Shown: positions 8,484-15,709, counted from the stretch's first letter. The stretch: DNA of 15,892 nt from Bacillota bacterium (GCA_021821235.1 JAKACS010000006.1:1-15892), one strand, 5' to 3'. Program-made: numbers and translations. The notes: generated from the letters alone by a model not told the origin.

Positions 8484-9344
8484 ATGAAAGACCAGGCAGA
8501 AAGCTTACGCGTAAAGCTGAAGAAGCAGTTAAGCGCAGGCAATACAAAGGCGATTGCCGTTGTAAGCGGCAAAGGCGGTGTAGGCAAGTCGAATTTTTCA
8601 TTAAACTTTGCCATCTCGTTAACGAAGCGTCGATATAAGGTACTGTTATTTGACATGGATGTGGGAATGGGCAATCTCGATATTTTAATGGGGAAATCTT
8701 CTGAAAGATCGATTGTTGATTATTTAAGAGGAACGGCAAGATTAAGCGAGATTGTTACAGAAGGTCCACAAGGGCTTAAATATGTTGGCGGCGGGACGGG
8801 GTTAAGCCAGCTTGTTCAATTGGATCGGTTAGGAATGCTTTCCGAAGAATTGGATACCTTCCTGGAAGAGTATGATTACCTGATCTTTGACATGGGAGCC
8901 GGAGCAAATGAAGACACTTTGAAATTTCTATTGTCTGTGCATGAAATTTTTGTTATAACCACACCGGAGCCGACATCAATAATGGATGCATATGCCATGA
9001 TGAAGTATTTGCATTTATTGGATTCCACGCTGCCGTTTTATCTCGTGGCAAACCGTGCCCAATCGGTGAAAGAAGGAAAGGAGACGATTGATCGGCTTGC
9101 GGAAGTGCTGCGGAAATTTCTACAGCGGGAATCAATGACACTTGGAATCCTGCCCGATGATCGTTCGGTTCAAAAAGCCGTATTAAGGCAAGTCCCATTT
9201 GTGTTGGATAATCCAAAGTCAGCTGCCTCTGCAGCGCTAGAGGGACTTGTAAACCGCTACCTATCTAAACAATCTCAAGAAATCACTCCAATGAAATCCG
9301 CTACATTTGTTTCGAAGTTAAAGAAAATTCTTTTTGCGAGGTAG
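8484..9344 (+). CDS. flhG: MinD-like ATPase FlhG (YlxH), flagellar number control
   Basis: FlhG is a MinD/ParA-family ATPase that works with FlhF to control flagellar number and pattern and binds C-ring components including FliY. The 286-residue protein shows the N-terminal DQAESLR (3-9), the DQAxxLR motif known to stimulate the FlhF GTPase. It also has the deviant Walker A motif KGGVGKS (30-36), Walker A' FDMDVGMGNLDIL (56-68) with D57/D59, and Walker B IFDMGAG (134-140). The C-terminal ATFVSKLKKILFAR (273-286) has the basic-hydrophobic pattern of the membrane-targeting helix of MinD-like proteins. The ribosome site is AGGGG at 8470-8474, within the last flhF codons. B. subtilis calls this gene ylxH or flhG (about 298 residues). 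Confidence 0.96.
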   Translation: MKDQAESLRVKLKKQLSAGNTKAIAVVSGKGGVGKSNFSLNFAISLTKRRYKVLLFDMDVGMGNLDILMGKSSERSIVDYLRGTARLSEIVTEGPQGLKYVGGGTGLSQLVQLDRLGMLSEELDTFLEEYDYLIFDMGAGANEDTLKFLLSVHEIFVITTPEPTSIMDAYAMMKYLHLLDSTLPFYLVANRAQSVKEGKETIDRLAEVLRKFLQRESMTLGILPDDRSVQKAVLRQVPFVLDNPKSAASAALEGLVNRYLSKQSQEITPMKSATFVSKLKKILFAR

Positions 9345-9353
9345 AACATCATC

Positions 9354-10451
9354 ATGGAAAAAGTTAAAGTTCTCGTTGCGGATGATTCGGCATTCATGCG
9401 AAAACTTATTCAAGAAATTCTTTTAGCTTCAGATCAGATTGAGATAGCAGGCACAGCCCGAAATGGGAAGGACGTTATCGAAAAGGTAAAAAAGTTAAAG
9501 CCGGATGTTGTCACGATGGATATTGAAATGCCTGTGTTGAATGGAATTGAAGCTTTAAGAATTATTATGGAGGAGACCCCGGTTCCAGTTGTCATGCTTT
9601 CAAGTGCAACGCAAACAGGAGCAGAAAATACAATGCTAGCGATGCAATATGGTGCTGTTGATTTTATTGCAAAGCCATCAGGCCCTATTTCACTAGATTT
9701 GCAAACAATCGAAAAGAAAATCGTTGAAAAAGTGCTCGAAGCTAGCAAGGCAAACCTTTCATGTTTGGTATGTCAGAATTCAGAGGAAAATCTTTTATCC
9801 TCTCAATTGCTAAAAAGTAGTAAAATAGAACTAGCACAGACAAGTTCTATACGGCAGGACGGATTGACTTGGGAAGCGTCAATGAAAAAAATTATCTGCA
9901 TTGGTACGTCTACGGGCGGACCGAGAGCTCTTCAAGCAGTCTTGACAAAATTGCCGGCATCGCTAAATGCGCCGATTGTAATTGTCCAGCATATGCCGCC
10001 CGGCTATACAAAATCTCTCGCCAACCGGCTTGATTCTCTGTCAGAGATTCACGTAAAAGAGGCGGAAGATGGTGAAGTATTGCAGAACGGTACAGCCTAT
10101 ATTGCTCCTGGCGGCTGCCATTTGCTTGTCAAAAGGATGAGTGCCGGGCTTATGGTTAAGTTTGAGAAAACAGAACTGCGCAATGGGCATCGCCCCTCTG
10201 TTGATATCCTGTTTGAATCCATCAGCCTTTTGGATGACTATGCAAAAGTGGCGGTGATTATGACAGGAATGGGATCAGATGGCGCCCAAGGCTTGATTCA
10301 GCTAGCCAAGGGAGGCAAGGTCAAAGCGATAGCTGAATCGGAAGAAAGCTCGATTGTATTTGGTATGCCGAAAGCGGCAATCTCAACAATGTTGGTTGAT
10401 GAAATACAAAATGTCGAAAATATTGCAAGAACAATTTTGAAATATGTTTAA
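9354..10451 (+). CDS. cheB: Chemotaxis methylesterase/response regulator CheB
   Basis: CheB removes methyl groups from receptor glutamates and can deamidate glutamines, resetting receptor sensitivity after stimulation; CheA activates it by phosphorylation. The receiver domain (1-125) has D10, D11, the phospho-acceptor D56 (in VVTMDIEMP), S83/S84 and K107. A linker of about 50 residues (125-178) follows and contains C137-x2-C140. The methylesterase domain (179-365) carries the catalytic triad S186 (in GTSTGG), H213 (in QHMPPG) and D309 (in TGMGSDG). Length is 365 residues, slightly above B. subtilis CheB (about 357). The ribosome site GAGGT (9338-9342) is modest and overlaps the flhG end. The linker codons are AT-rich compared with both domains and include a 6-bp inverted repeat (9782-9803) with no clear role. 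Confidence 0.98.
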   Translation: MEKVKVLVADDSAFMRKLIQEILLASDQIEIAGTARNGKDVIEKVKKLKPDVVTMDIEMPVLNGIEALRIIMEETPVPVVMLSSATQTGAENTMLAMQYGAVDFIAKPSGPISLDLQTIEKKIVEKVLEASKANLSCLVCQNSEENLLSSQLLKSSKIELAQTSSIRQDGLTWEASMKKIICIGTSTGGPRALQAVLTKLPASLNAPIVIVQHMPPGYTKSLANRLDSLSEIHVKEAEDGEVLQNGTAYIAPGGCHLLVKRMSAGLMVKFEKTELRNGHRPSVDILFESISLLDDYAKVAVIMTGMGSDGAQGLIQLAKGGKVKAIAESEESSIVFGMPKAAISTMLVDEIQNVENIARTILKYV

Positions 10452-10455
10452 TGCC

Positions 10456-10464
10456 GAGGGGTGA
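10456..10464 (+). promoter_or_regulatory. Ribosome binding site that sets the cheA start
   Basis: GAGGGGTGA at 10456-10464 lies just before the ATG at 10472. It also lies downstream of an in-frame ATG at 10451, which therefore has no suitable site. This favours the 10472 start, which gives the family N-terminus MDMGQYL. Confidence 0.8.
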
Positions 10465-10471
10465 ATGTCAC

Positions 10472-12523
10472 ATGGATATGGGGCAATATTTAGAAGTTTT
10501 TATTGAAGAGAGTAAAGAACATATACAGGCGTGCAATGAACATTTATTGGAATTGGAAAAAAATCCAAAAAATTTGTCGATTGTCAATGAAATTTTTCGA
10601 TCTGCCCATACTTTAAAAGGAATGTCTGCCACAATGGGCTATGAAGATCTTGCCAATTTGACACACCAAATGGAAAACATCCTTGATGCGATCCGACAAT
10701 CAAAGTTATCTATTTCAGCTGAGCTATTAGATATTGTATTTCTTGCAATTGATCATCTTGAAGAAATGGTTCAGTCCATTTCTGAAGGCGGAGATGGAAA
10801 AAGTGATGTCACCGAAGTAATTAGCCAATTGAAGCGGCTGGAAAAAGGAGATATGCCCATTATTTCTGATGCTGAAAAGGAAGTTGCTGCCACCGCTGTT
10901 GCAGAAGTAATCAATCGGCCTTCCAAAACCGTATACGATGAATTTGAATATACAGTTCTGCAGCAATCGGCTGAACAAGGATTTGATACATACGAAATTA
11001 CCGTTACCTTAAGGGAGGATTGCCTTTTAAAAGCAGCGAGAGTGTTCATGGTATTTGAAGCACTTGAAGGCACAGGTGAAATTATTAAGAGCACCCCCCC
11101 AGTTGAACAGCTTGAAGAAGAACAATTTGACAATGAATTTACGATTACGCTCGTGTCAACGGAAAAAAAGGAAACAATTCAAAATCTAATCGAGCGTATT
11201 TCTGAGATTGAGAAAGTGGAAATTTCCCAGCTATCTGCAGCGGAAATTCGGCCGTTTATTCATCACGAGAGCGAACCAGAACAAGTGCGTACACTAGAAA
11301 AAGTTGACCACCCGGAAACAGAAGCGGAAGCTGAACATCCAGATGAGAAAAAGCATTCAGTAAAAACGGCTGTGAGCAATAAGACGATTCGGGTAAATAT
11401 CGAACGACTAGACATTCTAATGAATCTATTTGAAGAGCTCGTTATTGACCGCGGCCGGCTTGAACAGATATCCCGTGATTTGAATAATCAGGAACTGCAT
11501 GAGACAGTCGAAAGAATGTCTCGAATTTCCGGAGACTTGCAAAATATTATTTTGAACATGCGCATGGTTCCAGTGGAAACCGTTTTTAACCGGTTCCCAA
11601 GAATGGTTCGTCAATTGGCGAGGGATTTAAACAAAAAGATCCATTTGGAAATCGTCGGTGCAGAAACGGAACTTGATCGAACGGTAATTGATGAAATTGG
11701 CGATCCGCTTGTCCATTTATTACGAAACGCCCTCGATCACGGAATCGAAACGCCAGATGTCCGCAAAGTGCAGGGAAAGCCGGAAGAAGGACATGTCATC
11801 CTAAAAGCTTACCATAGCGGCAACCATGTCTTTATTGAAATTGAAGATGATGGTGCGGGAATCAGCCGAGAAAAAGTACTTGATAAGGCAATTGCCAAAA
11901 AAATAATACCTCCTCAGGCAGCAGCAGGATTAACCGATCAGCAGGTGTTTGAGTTGATTTTTGCATCCGGTTTTTCGACAGCTGAGAAAATATCAGACAT
12001 TTCCGGCCGGGGCGTCGGATTGGATGTCGTAAAAAACACAATCGAATCTCTCGGCGGTTCAGTGACGATTGATTCAGTTATCGAAAAAGGTTCTATATTC
12101 TCAATTCAGCTACCGTTGACATTATCGATTATTTCCGTCATGCTTGTTGGCATTCAAAAGGAAAAGTATGCGATCCCGCTTTCTTCTATTATTGAGACAG
12201 CCATTATTAAGGAAGAAGATATCTTGAACGCCCATAACCAAAAGGTCATTGATTTCCGCGGTAAAGTTGTTCCGCTCCTTTTCTTGAAGGATCTCTTTGA
12301 AGTTCCTGTTTCCAAAGAAACAAGCGGCCTTCATTCGGTTGTCATTGTCCGTAAAGGGGATAAAATGGCAGGCCTTGTTGTCGATTCTTTTATTGGGCAG
12401 CAAGAAATTGTCCTAAAGTCGCTCGGCAACTATTTAGCCAATGTATTTGCAATTTCCGGAGCCACAATCCTCGGCAATGGACAAGTCGCCTTAATCGTCG
12501 ACTGCAATGCCCTAATTAAATAA
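10472..12523 (+). CDS. cheA: Chemotaxis histidine kinase CheA
   Basis: CheA is the receptor-coupled histidine kinase that phosphorylates CheY and CheB. I start it at ATG 10472 (683 residues) rather than the in-frame ATG at 10451. Only 10472 has a proper ribosome site, and MDMGQYL is the B. subtilis-like N-terminus. Domains, in this numbering: P1 phosphotransfer (1-105) with the phosphorylated H46 in AHTLKGMSATMGY; P2 CheY/CheB-docking domain (about 155-255); an acidic Glu/His-rich linker (about 265-298); P3 dimerisation helices (about 303-365). P4 ATP-binding domain (366-548) has the N box around N419 (LLRNALDHG), G1 DDGAG (459-463) and G2 GRGVGLDVVK (512-521). P5 (about 550-683) is a CheW-like receptor-coupling domain. 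All catalytic motifs are intact. B. subtilis CheA is about 672 residues. Confidence 0.98.
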   Translation: MDMGQYLEVFIEESKEHIQACNEHLLELEKNPKNLSIVNEIFRSAHTLKGMSATMGYEDLANLTHQMENILDAIRQSKLSISAELLDIVFLAIDHLEEMVQSISEGGDGKSDVTEVISQLKRLEKGDMPIISDAEKEVAATAVAEVINRPSKTVYDEFEYTVLQQSAEQGFDTYEITVTLREDCLLKAARVFMVFEALEGTGEIIKSTPPVEQLEEEQFDNEFTITLVSTEKKETIQNLIERISEIEKVEISQLSAAEIRPFIHHESEPEQVRTLEKVDHPETEAEAEHPDEKKHSVKTAVSNKTIRVNIERLDILMNLFEELVIDRGRLEQISRDLNNQELHETVERMSRISGDLQNIILNMRMVPVETVFNRFPRMVRQLARDLNKKIHLEIVGAETELDRTVIDEIGDPLVHLLRNALDHGIETPDVRKVQGKPEEGHVILKAYHSGNHVFIEIEDDGAGISREKVLDKAIAKKIIPPQAAAGLTDQQVFELIFASGFSTAEKISDISGRGVGLDVVKNTIESLGGSVTIDSVIEKGSIFSIQLPLTLSIISVMLVGIQKEKYAIPLSSIIETAIIKEEDILNAHNQKVIDFRGKVVPLLFLKDLFEVPVSKETSGLHSVVIVRKGDKMAGLVVDSFIGQQEIVLKSLGNYLANVFAISGATILGNGQVALIVDCNALIK

Positions 12524-12565
12524 GCTTTCGAACGGAAAACCGGAACATGACTGGAGTGAACAGAA

Positions 12566-13015
12566 ATGACAGAGACGCATACACAGGAATTAAAGATTAT
12601 TGTCTTTCAATTAAAAGAGAAAGAATACGCCATCCCTGTTGAACAAGTTCGTTCAATTGAAAAAGTTCAGCATATTACCCGGGTGCCGGGAGTTTCATCC
12701 TATATTAAAGGTGTCATTAATCTCCGCGGCCTTGTGACACCAATCGTCGATCTCCGTAACCGATTTGGACTTGAAGAAAGCGATTATTCGGATCATACTC
12801 GTATCATTATCGCAGTTATTGGGGATGTTGAAGTCGGGCTGGTTGTTGACGCGGCTAATGATGTGTTAGATATTTCAAGGGATGTAATTGAACCGCCTCC
12901 AGAAATCGTCGGAGGAAAAGAAACGGAATATATTAATGGAGTTGTCAAAATTGAAAAAAGGCTGCTCATCTTGCTGGATCTTGAAAAAGTGATGAACGGA
13001 GAACAAATTAAATAG
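12566..13015 (+). CDS. cheW: Chemotaxis coupling protein CheW
   Basis: CheW is the scaffold that bridges chemoreceptor tips and the P5 domain of CheA in signalling arrays. The 149-residue protein is one CheW domain made of beta-rich subdomains and spans almost the whole length. The conserved receptor/CheA-binding segment VPGVSSYIKGVINLRG lies at 40-55, with the hallmark R54 in NLRG. Further family matches are VTPIVDLRNRFGL (57-69) and the C-terminal INGVVKIEKRLLILLDLEKVM (123-143). The ribosome site GGAGTG (12553-12558) is 7 bases before the ATG. A 42-base spacer separates it from cheA; I see no promoter or terminator there. B. subtilis CheW is about 156 residues. Confidence 0.97.
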   Translation: MTETHTQELKIIVFQLKEKEYAIPVEQVRSIEKVQHITRVPGVSSYIKGVINLRGLVTPIVDLRNRFGLEESDYSDHTRIIIAVIGDVEVGLVVDAANDVLDISRDVIEPPPEIVGGKETEYINGVVKIEKRLLILLDLEKVMNGEQIK

Positions 13016-13034
13016 AAAGTGAGAGGTATGGGAG

Positions 13035-13676
13035 ATGACATTTCTACAGCATTTTACCTCTTTGCATCTTGATATTTTACGGGAAATCGGGAATATTGGG
13101 TCAGGCAACGCGGCAACCGCTTTATCAAAGCTCCTAAATAAAAAAATAGACATGAAAGTACCAAAAGTAGAGATTGTCAGTTTTGACGAAATGGTTGAAA
13201 TGGCAGGGGGAGCAGAAAATATTGTTGCAAGTGTTTTTCTGCGCATTGAAGGAGATGCATCAGGCAGCATGTTTTTTGTGCTGCCGCTGCCACAGGCAGA
13301 GCATTATGTCCAGAAGATGACTGGGGACACCGATTTCTCCTTTGAAACACCACCATACAATGAAATGGGGCTTTCCGCTTTGCAGGAGCTTGGCAATATA
13401 TTAAGTGGATCCTATTTAACAGCGTTGTCAGACTTTACAAACTTATCGCTTTATCCGTCAGTTCCTGGAATTGGAATCGATATGGTGGGCGCTATTATCA
13501 GCTTTGGACTGATCGAACATTCCCAAGTATGCGACTATGCGATTGTTATTGATACTGCCTTAAATGAAGAAGATGCTTCTTTTCCTGAATGGCTGCGCGG
13601 TCATTTCTTTTTACTTCCAGATCCCGATACATTTTCCATTCTTTTTCATTCCTTAGGGGTTGCGGCCAATGATTGA
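13035..13676 (+). CDS. cheC: CheY-P phosphatase CheC
   Basis: CheC dephosphorylates CheY-P and, through binding CheD, forms a feedback loop in adaptation of Bacillus chemotaxis. The 213-residue protein is close to the B. subtilis length (about 209) and consists of the pseudo-symmetric CheC fold. Both active-site motifs of the pattern D/S-x3-E-x2-N-x22-P are complete: D13/E17/N20/P43 and S114/E118/N121/P144. It is a paralogue of the middle domain of FliY at the start of the window. AGAGGT at 13022-13027 gives the ribosome site for ATG 13035. An ATG at 13028 is out of frame and not used. The 3' end overlaps cheD by eight bases, so the two partners are probably translated together. Confidence 0.97.
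   Translation: MTFLQHFTSLHLDILREIGNIGSGNAATALSKLLNKKIDMKVPKVEIVSFDEMVEMAGGAENIVASVFLRIEGDASGSMFFVLPLPQAEHYVQKMTGDTDFSFETPPYNEMGLSALQELGNILSGSYLTALSDFTNLSLYPSVPGIGIDMVGAIISFGLIEHSQVCDYAIVIDTALNEEDASFPEWLRGHFFLLPDPDTFSILFHSLGVAAND
13655..13659 (+). promoter_or_regulatory. Ribosome binding site that sets the cheD start
   Basis: AGGGG at 13655-13659 is 9 bases before the ATG at 13669. It directly abuts an in-frame TTG at 13660, leaving no spacer for that codon. The ATG is therefore the better start for cheD. Confidence 0.75.
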
Positions 13677-14166
13677 TGAAATACAGATTGCAAAGGTTGG
13701 TATCGCCGATATGAAGCTCGTAAGGCATCCGTATCACATCCGTACCTCTGGCTTGGGCTCTTGTGTCGGTGTTGTGATTTACGACCTTGACCGGAAAATG
13801 GCTGGTCTTGCCCATGTCATGCTTCCTGAATCATCCCTGGCAAAGACCCCGGAGTTTAATCCGGCGAAATATGCCGATACTGCCATAAAAGAGCTTGTAC
13901 GGCATTTGCTCTCACAGGGAGCAAGGCGTGAAACCTTAAGGGCAAAAATAGCCGGAGGAGCACAAATGTTTCAATTCGCATCAACAAATGAAATCATGAG
14001 AATCGGTCCCAGAAATGTAGAAGCAGTCAAGAAGGAACTAAACAATCTCAATATCCTGCTTATTAGCGAGGATGTCGGGGGAAATAGCGGCAGAACAATC
14101 GAATTTAATCCGGATAATGGCATCCTACATATCAAAACAGTTAATAAGGGATCGAAGGAAATTTGA
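13669..14166 (+). CDS. cheD: Chemoreceptor glutamine deamidase CheD
   Basis: CheD deamidates specific receptor glutamines to glutamates and stimulates CheC phosphatase. I start it at ATG 13669 (165 residues); the TTG at 13660 would add three residues but has its Shine-Dalgarno with no spacing. The catalytic site expected for CheD is present: C32 in TSGLGSCVGVV, H49 in GLAHVMLP and T26. These correspond to the Cys-His-Thr triad described for Thermotoga CheD. The glycine-rich AKIAGGAQMF segment (about 97-106) and a C-terminal beta region complete the family pattern. The length matches B. subtilis CheD (about 166). The gene overlaps cheC by eight bases, and a 77-base spacer separates it from sigD. 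Confidence 0.97.
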   Translation: MIDEIQIAKVGIADMKLVRHPYHIRTSGLGSCVGVVIYDLDRKMAGLAHVMLPESSLAKTPEFNPAKYADTAIKELVRHLLSQGARRETLRAKIAGGAQMFQFASTNEIMRIGPRNVEAVKKELNNLNILLISEDVGGNSGRTIEFNPDNGILHIKTVNKGSKEI

Positions 14167-14170
14167 TTTT

Positions 14171-14200
14171 ATGAACGAAATGATCGAATGTGTACGGTAG
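14171..14200 (+). other. Possible nine-codon leader ORF in the cheD-sigD spacer
   Basis: ATG at 14171 opens a nine-codon frame (MNEMIECVR) ending in TAG at 14198-14200. AAGGAA at 14155-14160 is about ten bases upstream. It lies between cheD and sigD and ends before the sigD ribosome site. Frames of this size are common by chance, so I list it only as a possibility. Confidence 0.12.
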
Positions 14201-14243
14201 TGAGGTTATTTTTGGGTGATCCAACAGGTGGAGGTGTGGAATC

Positions 14244-15011
14244 ATGGTACAGACATCCATAACAGAAGAACAATTGAATTGGGAGAAATGGATACAGGAG
14301 CGAAACCCGGCTGCCGGGAATTTCCTTGTGAAAAAGTATCTGCCGCTCGTCAGCTACCATGTTCAGCGAATTTCTGTAGGGCTCCCGAAAAATGTGTCAA
14401 AGGATGAGCTGCGCAGCTTCGGGCTTATTGGTTTGTTTGATGCGCTGGAAAAATTCGACCACACACGCGAGTTGAAATTTGATACATACGCTTCATTTCG
14501 CATCCGGGGTGCAATGATTGACGGGTTGAGGAAAGAGGACTGGCTGTCAAGAGGCACAAGGGACAAGGCAAAAAAAATTGAAGCAGCAGTTGAAAAACTT
14601 GAACAGCAAAAGATGGGTAATGTCAGTGTAGCCGATATCGCCAAGGAACTGAACATGACTGAGGAAGAAGTATATGCTGCGACTTCCGAACAATTTTTTG
14701 CCAATGTTCTTTCTATTGATGAAAACTGGACTGAACAAGAAGAAAAAGAAGGTTTCACCTTTGTTTTACGGGACGACAATGCGGAAACTCCTGAACAAAA
14801 ACTAGTAAAAGATGAACTGTTGCAAGAATTAGCGGTGAACATAAGCAAACTGAGCGAAAAAGAGCAACTGGTAATCAGCTTGTTTTATCTTGAAGAACTC
14901 ACACTAACCGAGATTGGTCAAGTATTGAACCTGTCCACGTCTAGAATTTCGCAAATTCATTCCAAGGCACTATTTAAATTACGACACTTATTGGAGAATA
15001 TTATTTTGTAA
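14244..15011 (+). CDS. sigD: Flagellar/motility sigma factor SigD (sigma-28 / FliA family)
   Basis: SigD directs RNA polymerase to late flagellar, chemotaxis and autolysin promoters. The 255-residue protein is the size of B. subtilis SigD (about 254). Region 2 spans about 28-100, including the core-binding LRSFGLIGLFDALEKFD (56-72) and the -10-recognising KFDTYASFRIRGAMIDGLRK (78-97). Region 3 spans about 101-160. Region 4 spans about 196-250, with the -35-recognition helix-turn-helix LTEIGQVLNLSTSRISQIHS at 221-240. A strong purine site (GGTGGAGGTG, 14227-14236) precedes the ATG. Its place near the far end of the operon matches B. subtilis, where distance from the main promoter is known to limit SigD level and create motile and sessile subpopulations. 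I found no convincing promoter in the 77-base upstream spacer. FlgM, its usual inhibitor, is not in this window. Confidence 0.97.
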   Translation: MVQTSITEEQLNWEKWIQERNPAAGNFLVKKYLPLVSYHVQRISVGLPKNVSKDELRSFGLIGLFDALEKFDHTRELKFDTYASFRIRGAMIDGLRKEDWLSRGTRDKAKKIEAAVEKLEQQKMGNVSVADIAKELNMTEEEVYAATSEQFFANVLSIDENWTEQEEKEGFTFVLRDDNAETPEQKLVKDELLQELAVNISKLSEKEQLVISLFYLEELTLTEIGQVLNLSTSRISQIHSKALFKLRHLLENIIL

Positions 15012-15020
15012 AAATAATAT
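14998..15020 (+). repeat. Perfect AT-only inverted repeat at the sigD 3' end
   Basis: ATATTATTTT at 14998-15007 is exactly mirrored by AAAATAATAT at 15011-15020 around a GTA loop. The sigD stop TAA (15009-15011) lies in the loop and the first base of the right arm. Interrupted T-runs follow (TTTT at 15023-15026 and TTTTTTT near 15029-15035). The shape is that of an intrinsic terminator, but the stem has no G-C pair, so it would be weak. It may cause partial termination or protect the 3' end between sigD and swrB. Confidence 0.45.
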
Positions 15021-15073
15021 CGTTTTGATTTTTTTAGACAAAATTCCTAGTTTTAAGCGGATAGAGGGATAAT

Positions 15074-15709
15074 ATGACTACATTTCTGTTACTGATCAGC
15101 CTTTTGTTAAACGGTATTGCGATTTTTTCAATTATTTTATTATTTACCCGTCAAAACCGATTCCTTGAAGTTGAGAAAAAGCAAGAAAAAATGATTAAGG
15201 AAATGGAAGAATTGATTTCTTCTTATTTATATGAAATGAAGGAAGAGAATGAGGCCTTCCTAAGCAAGTTTCGGGCAGCTGGCACACCAAATCCTCGTCC
15301 AATCGATCCGGCTGCAAACGTGAATAAAACAAGCCTAGCAGAGATATCGAACCAAAAGCTGAACATGGACAAGGATCCGGATAGCGACTGGAAAGAAAAA
15401 GCAGTAGGAGCGTTTAAAAATCAAGCAGTAAAAGCGTATCAAAAATCCTCAGGGAAAGAGGTCACAAGCAAGGAAACGCTTTCAGAACAAGCTTCTATCA
15501 AGAAAATTGACGCAGCAGCTGAAGTTCATTCGGGAGTGGAAAAGACGCCCCCTTCATCTCCTGATGATATCTACCGCGATTTATTTGTGAACCAAGTCAT
15601 GATTTTACAAAACCAAGGTCTCTCAATCGCTGAAATTGCCAAAAAGCTTAATAAGGGCAAAACAGAAATCGAGCTACTGCTAAAATTTGCTCAAAGTCAC
15701 CAACATTAA
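15074..15709 (+). CDS. swrB: Swarming motility protein SwrB (YlxL)
   Basis: SwrB is a membrane-anchored activator of flagellar basal-body maturation and SigD-dependent expression in Bacillus. I identify it by position (sigD-swrB-rpsB) and architecture rather than strong motifs. Residues 3-25 are one N-terminal membrane helix, 28-66 a charged probable coiled coil, and about 67-165 a Lys/Ser/Ala-rich, probably disordered linker. The last 45 residues form a compact conserved end with a helix-turn-helix-like GLSIAEIAKKLNKGKTEIELLLKF (182-205). The product has 211 residues, whereas B. subtilis SwrB has about 167; the excess lies in the linker. The ribosome site AGAGGGA (15063-15069) is close to the ATG, but starting here places the membrane helix at the N-terminus as expected. 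No terminator is visible after the stop. Confidence 0.85.
   Translation: MTTFLLLISLLLNGIAIFSIILLFTRQNRFLEVEKKQEKMIKEMEELISSYLYEMKEENEAFLSKFRAAGTPNPRPIDPAANVNKTSLAEISNQKLNMDKDPDSDWKEKAVGAFKNQAVKAYQKSSGKEVTSKETLSEQASIKKIDAAAEVHSGVEKTPPSSPDDIYRDLFVNQVMILQNQGLSIAEIAKKLNKGKTEIELLLKFAQSHQH

Noticed and set aside
9782..9826. Inverted repeat and promoter-like AT-rich stretch inside cheB
   Set aside because: The -35 and -10 candidates are wrongly spaced (8 or 20 bases) and the region is the poorly conserved linker, where AT-rich codons are expected.
14163..14191. SigA-type promoter in the cheD-sigD spacer
   Set aside because: A minor promoter before sigD has been reported in B. subtilis, so I looked for one. 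The best pair (TTGATT, 17 bases, GAATGT) has only a 2/6 match at -10, so I do not call it.
15039..15064. SigD-like promoter before swrB (CAAA, 14 bases, GCGGATAG)
   Set aside because: The match is partial, and a start about seven bases after the -10 would fall downstream of the swrB ribosome site, leaving no leader for translation.
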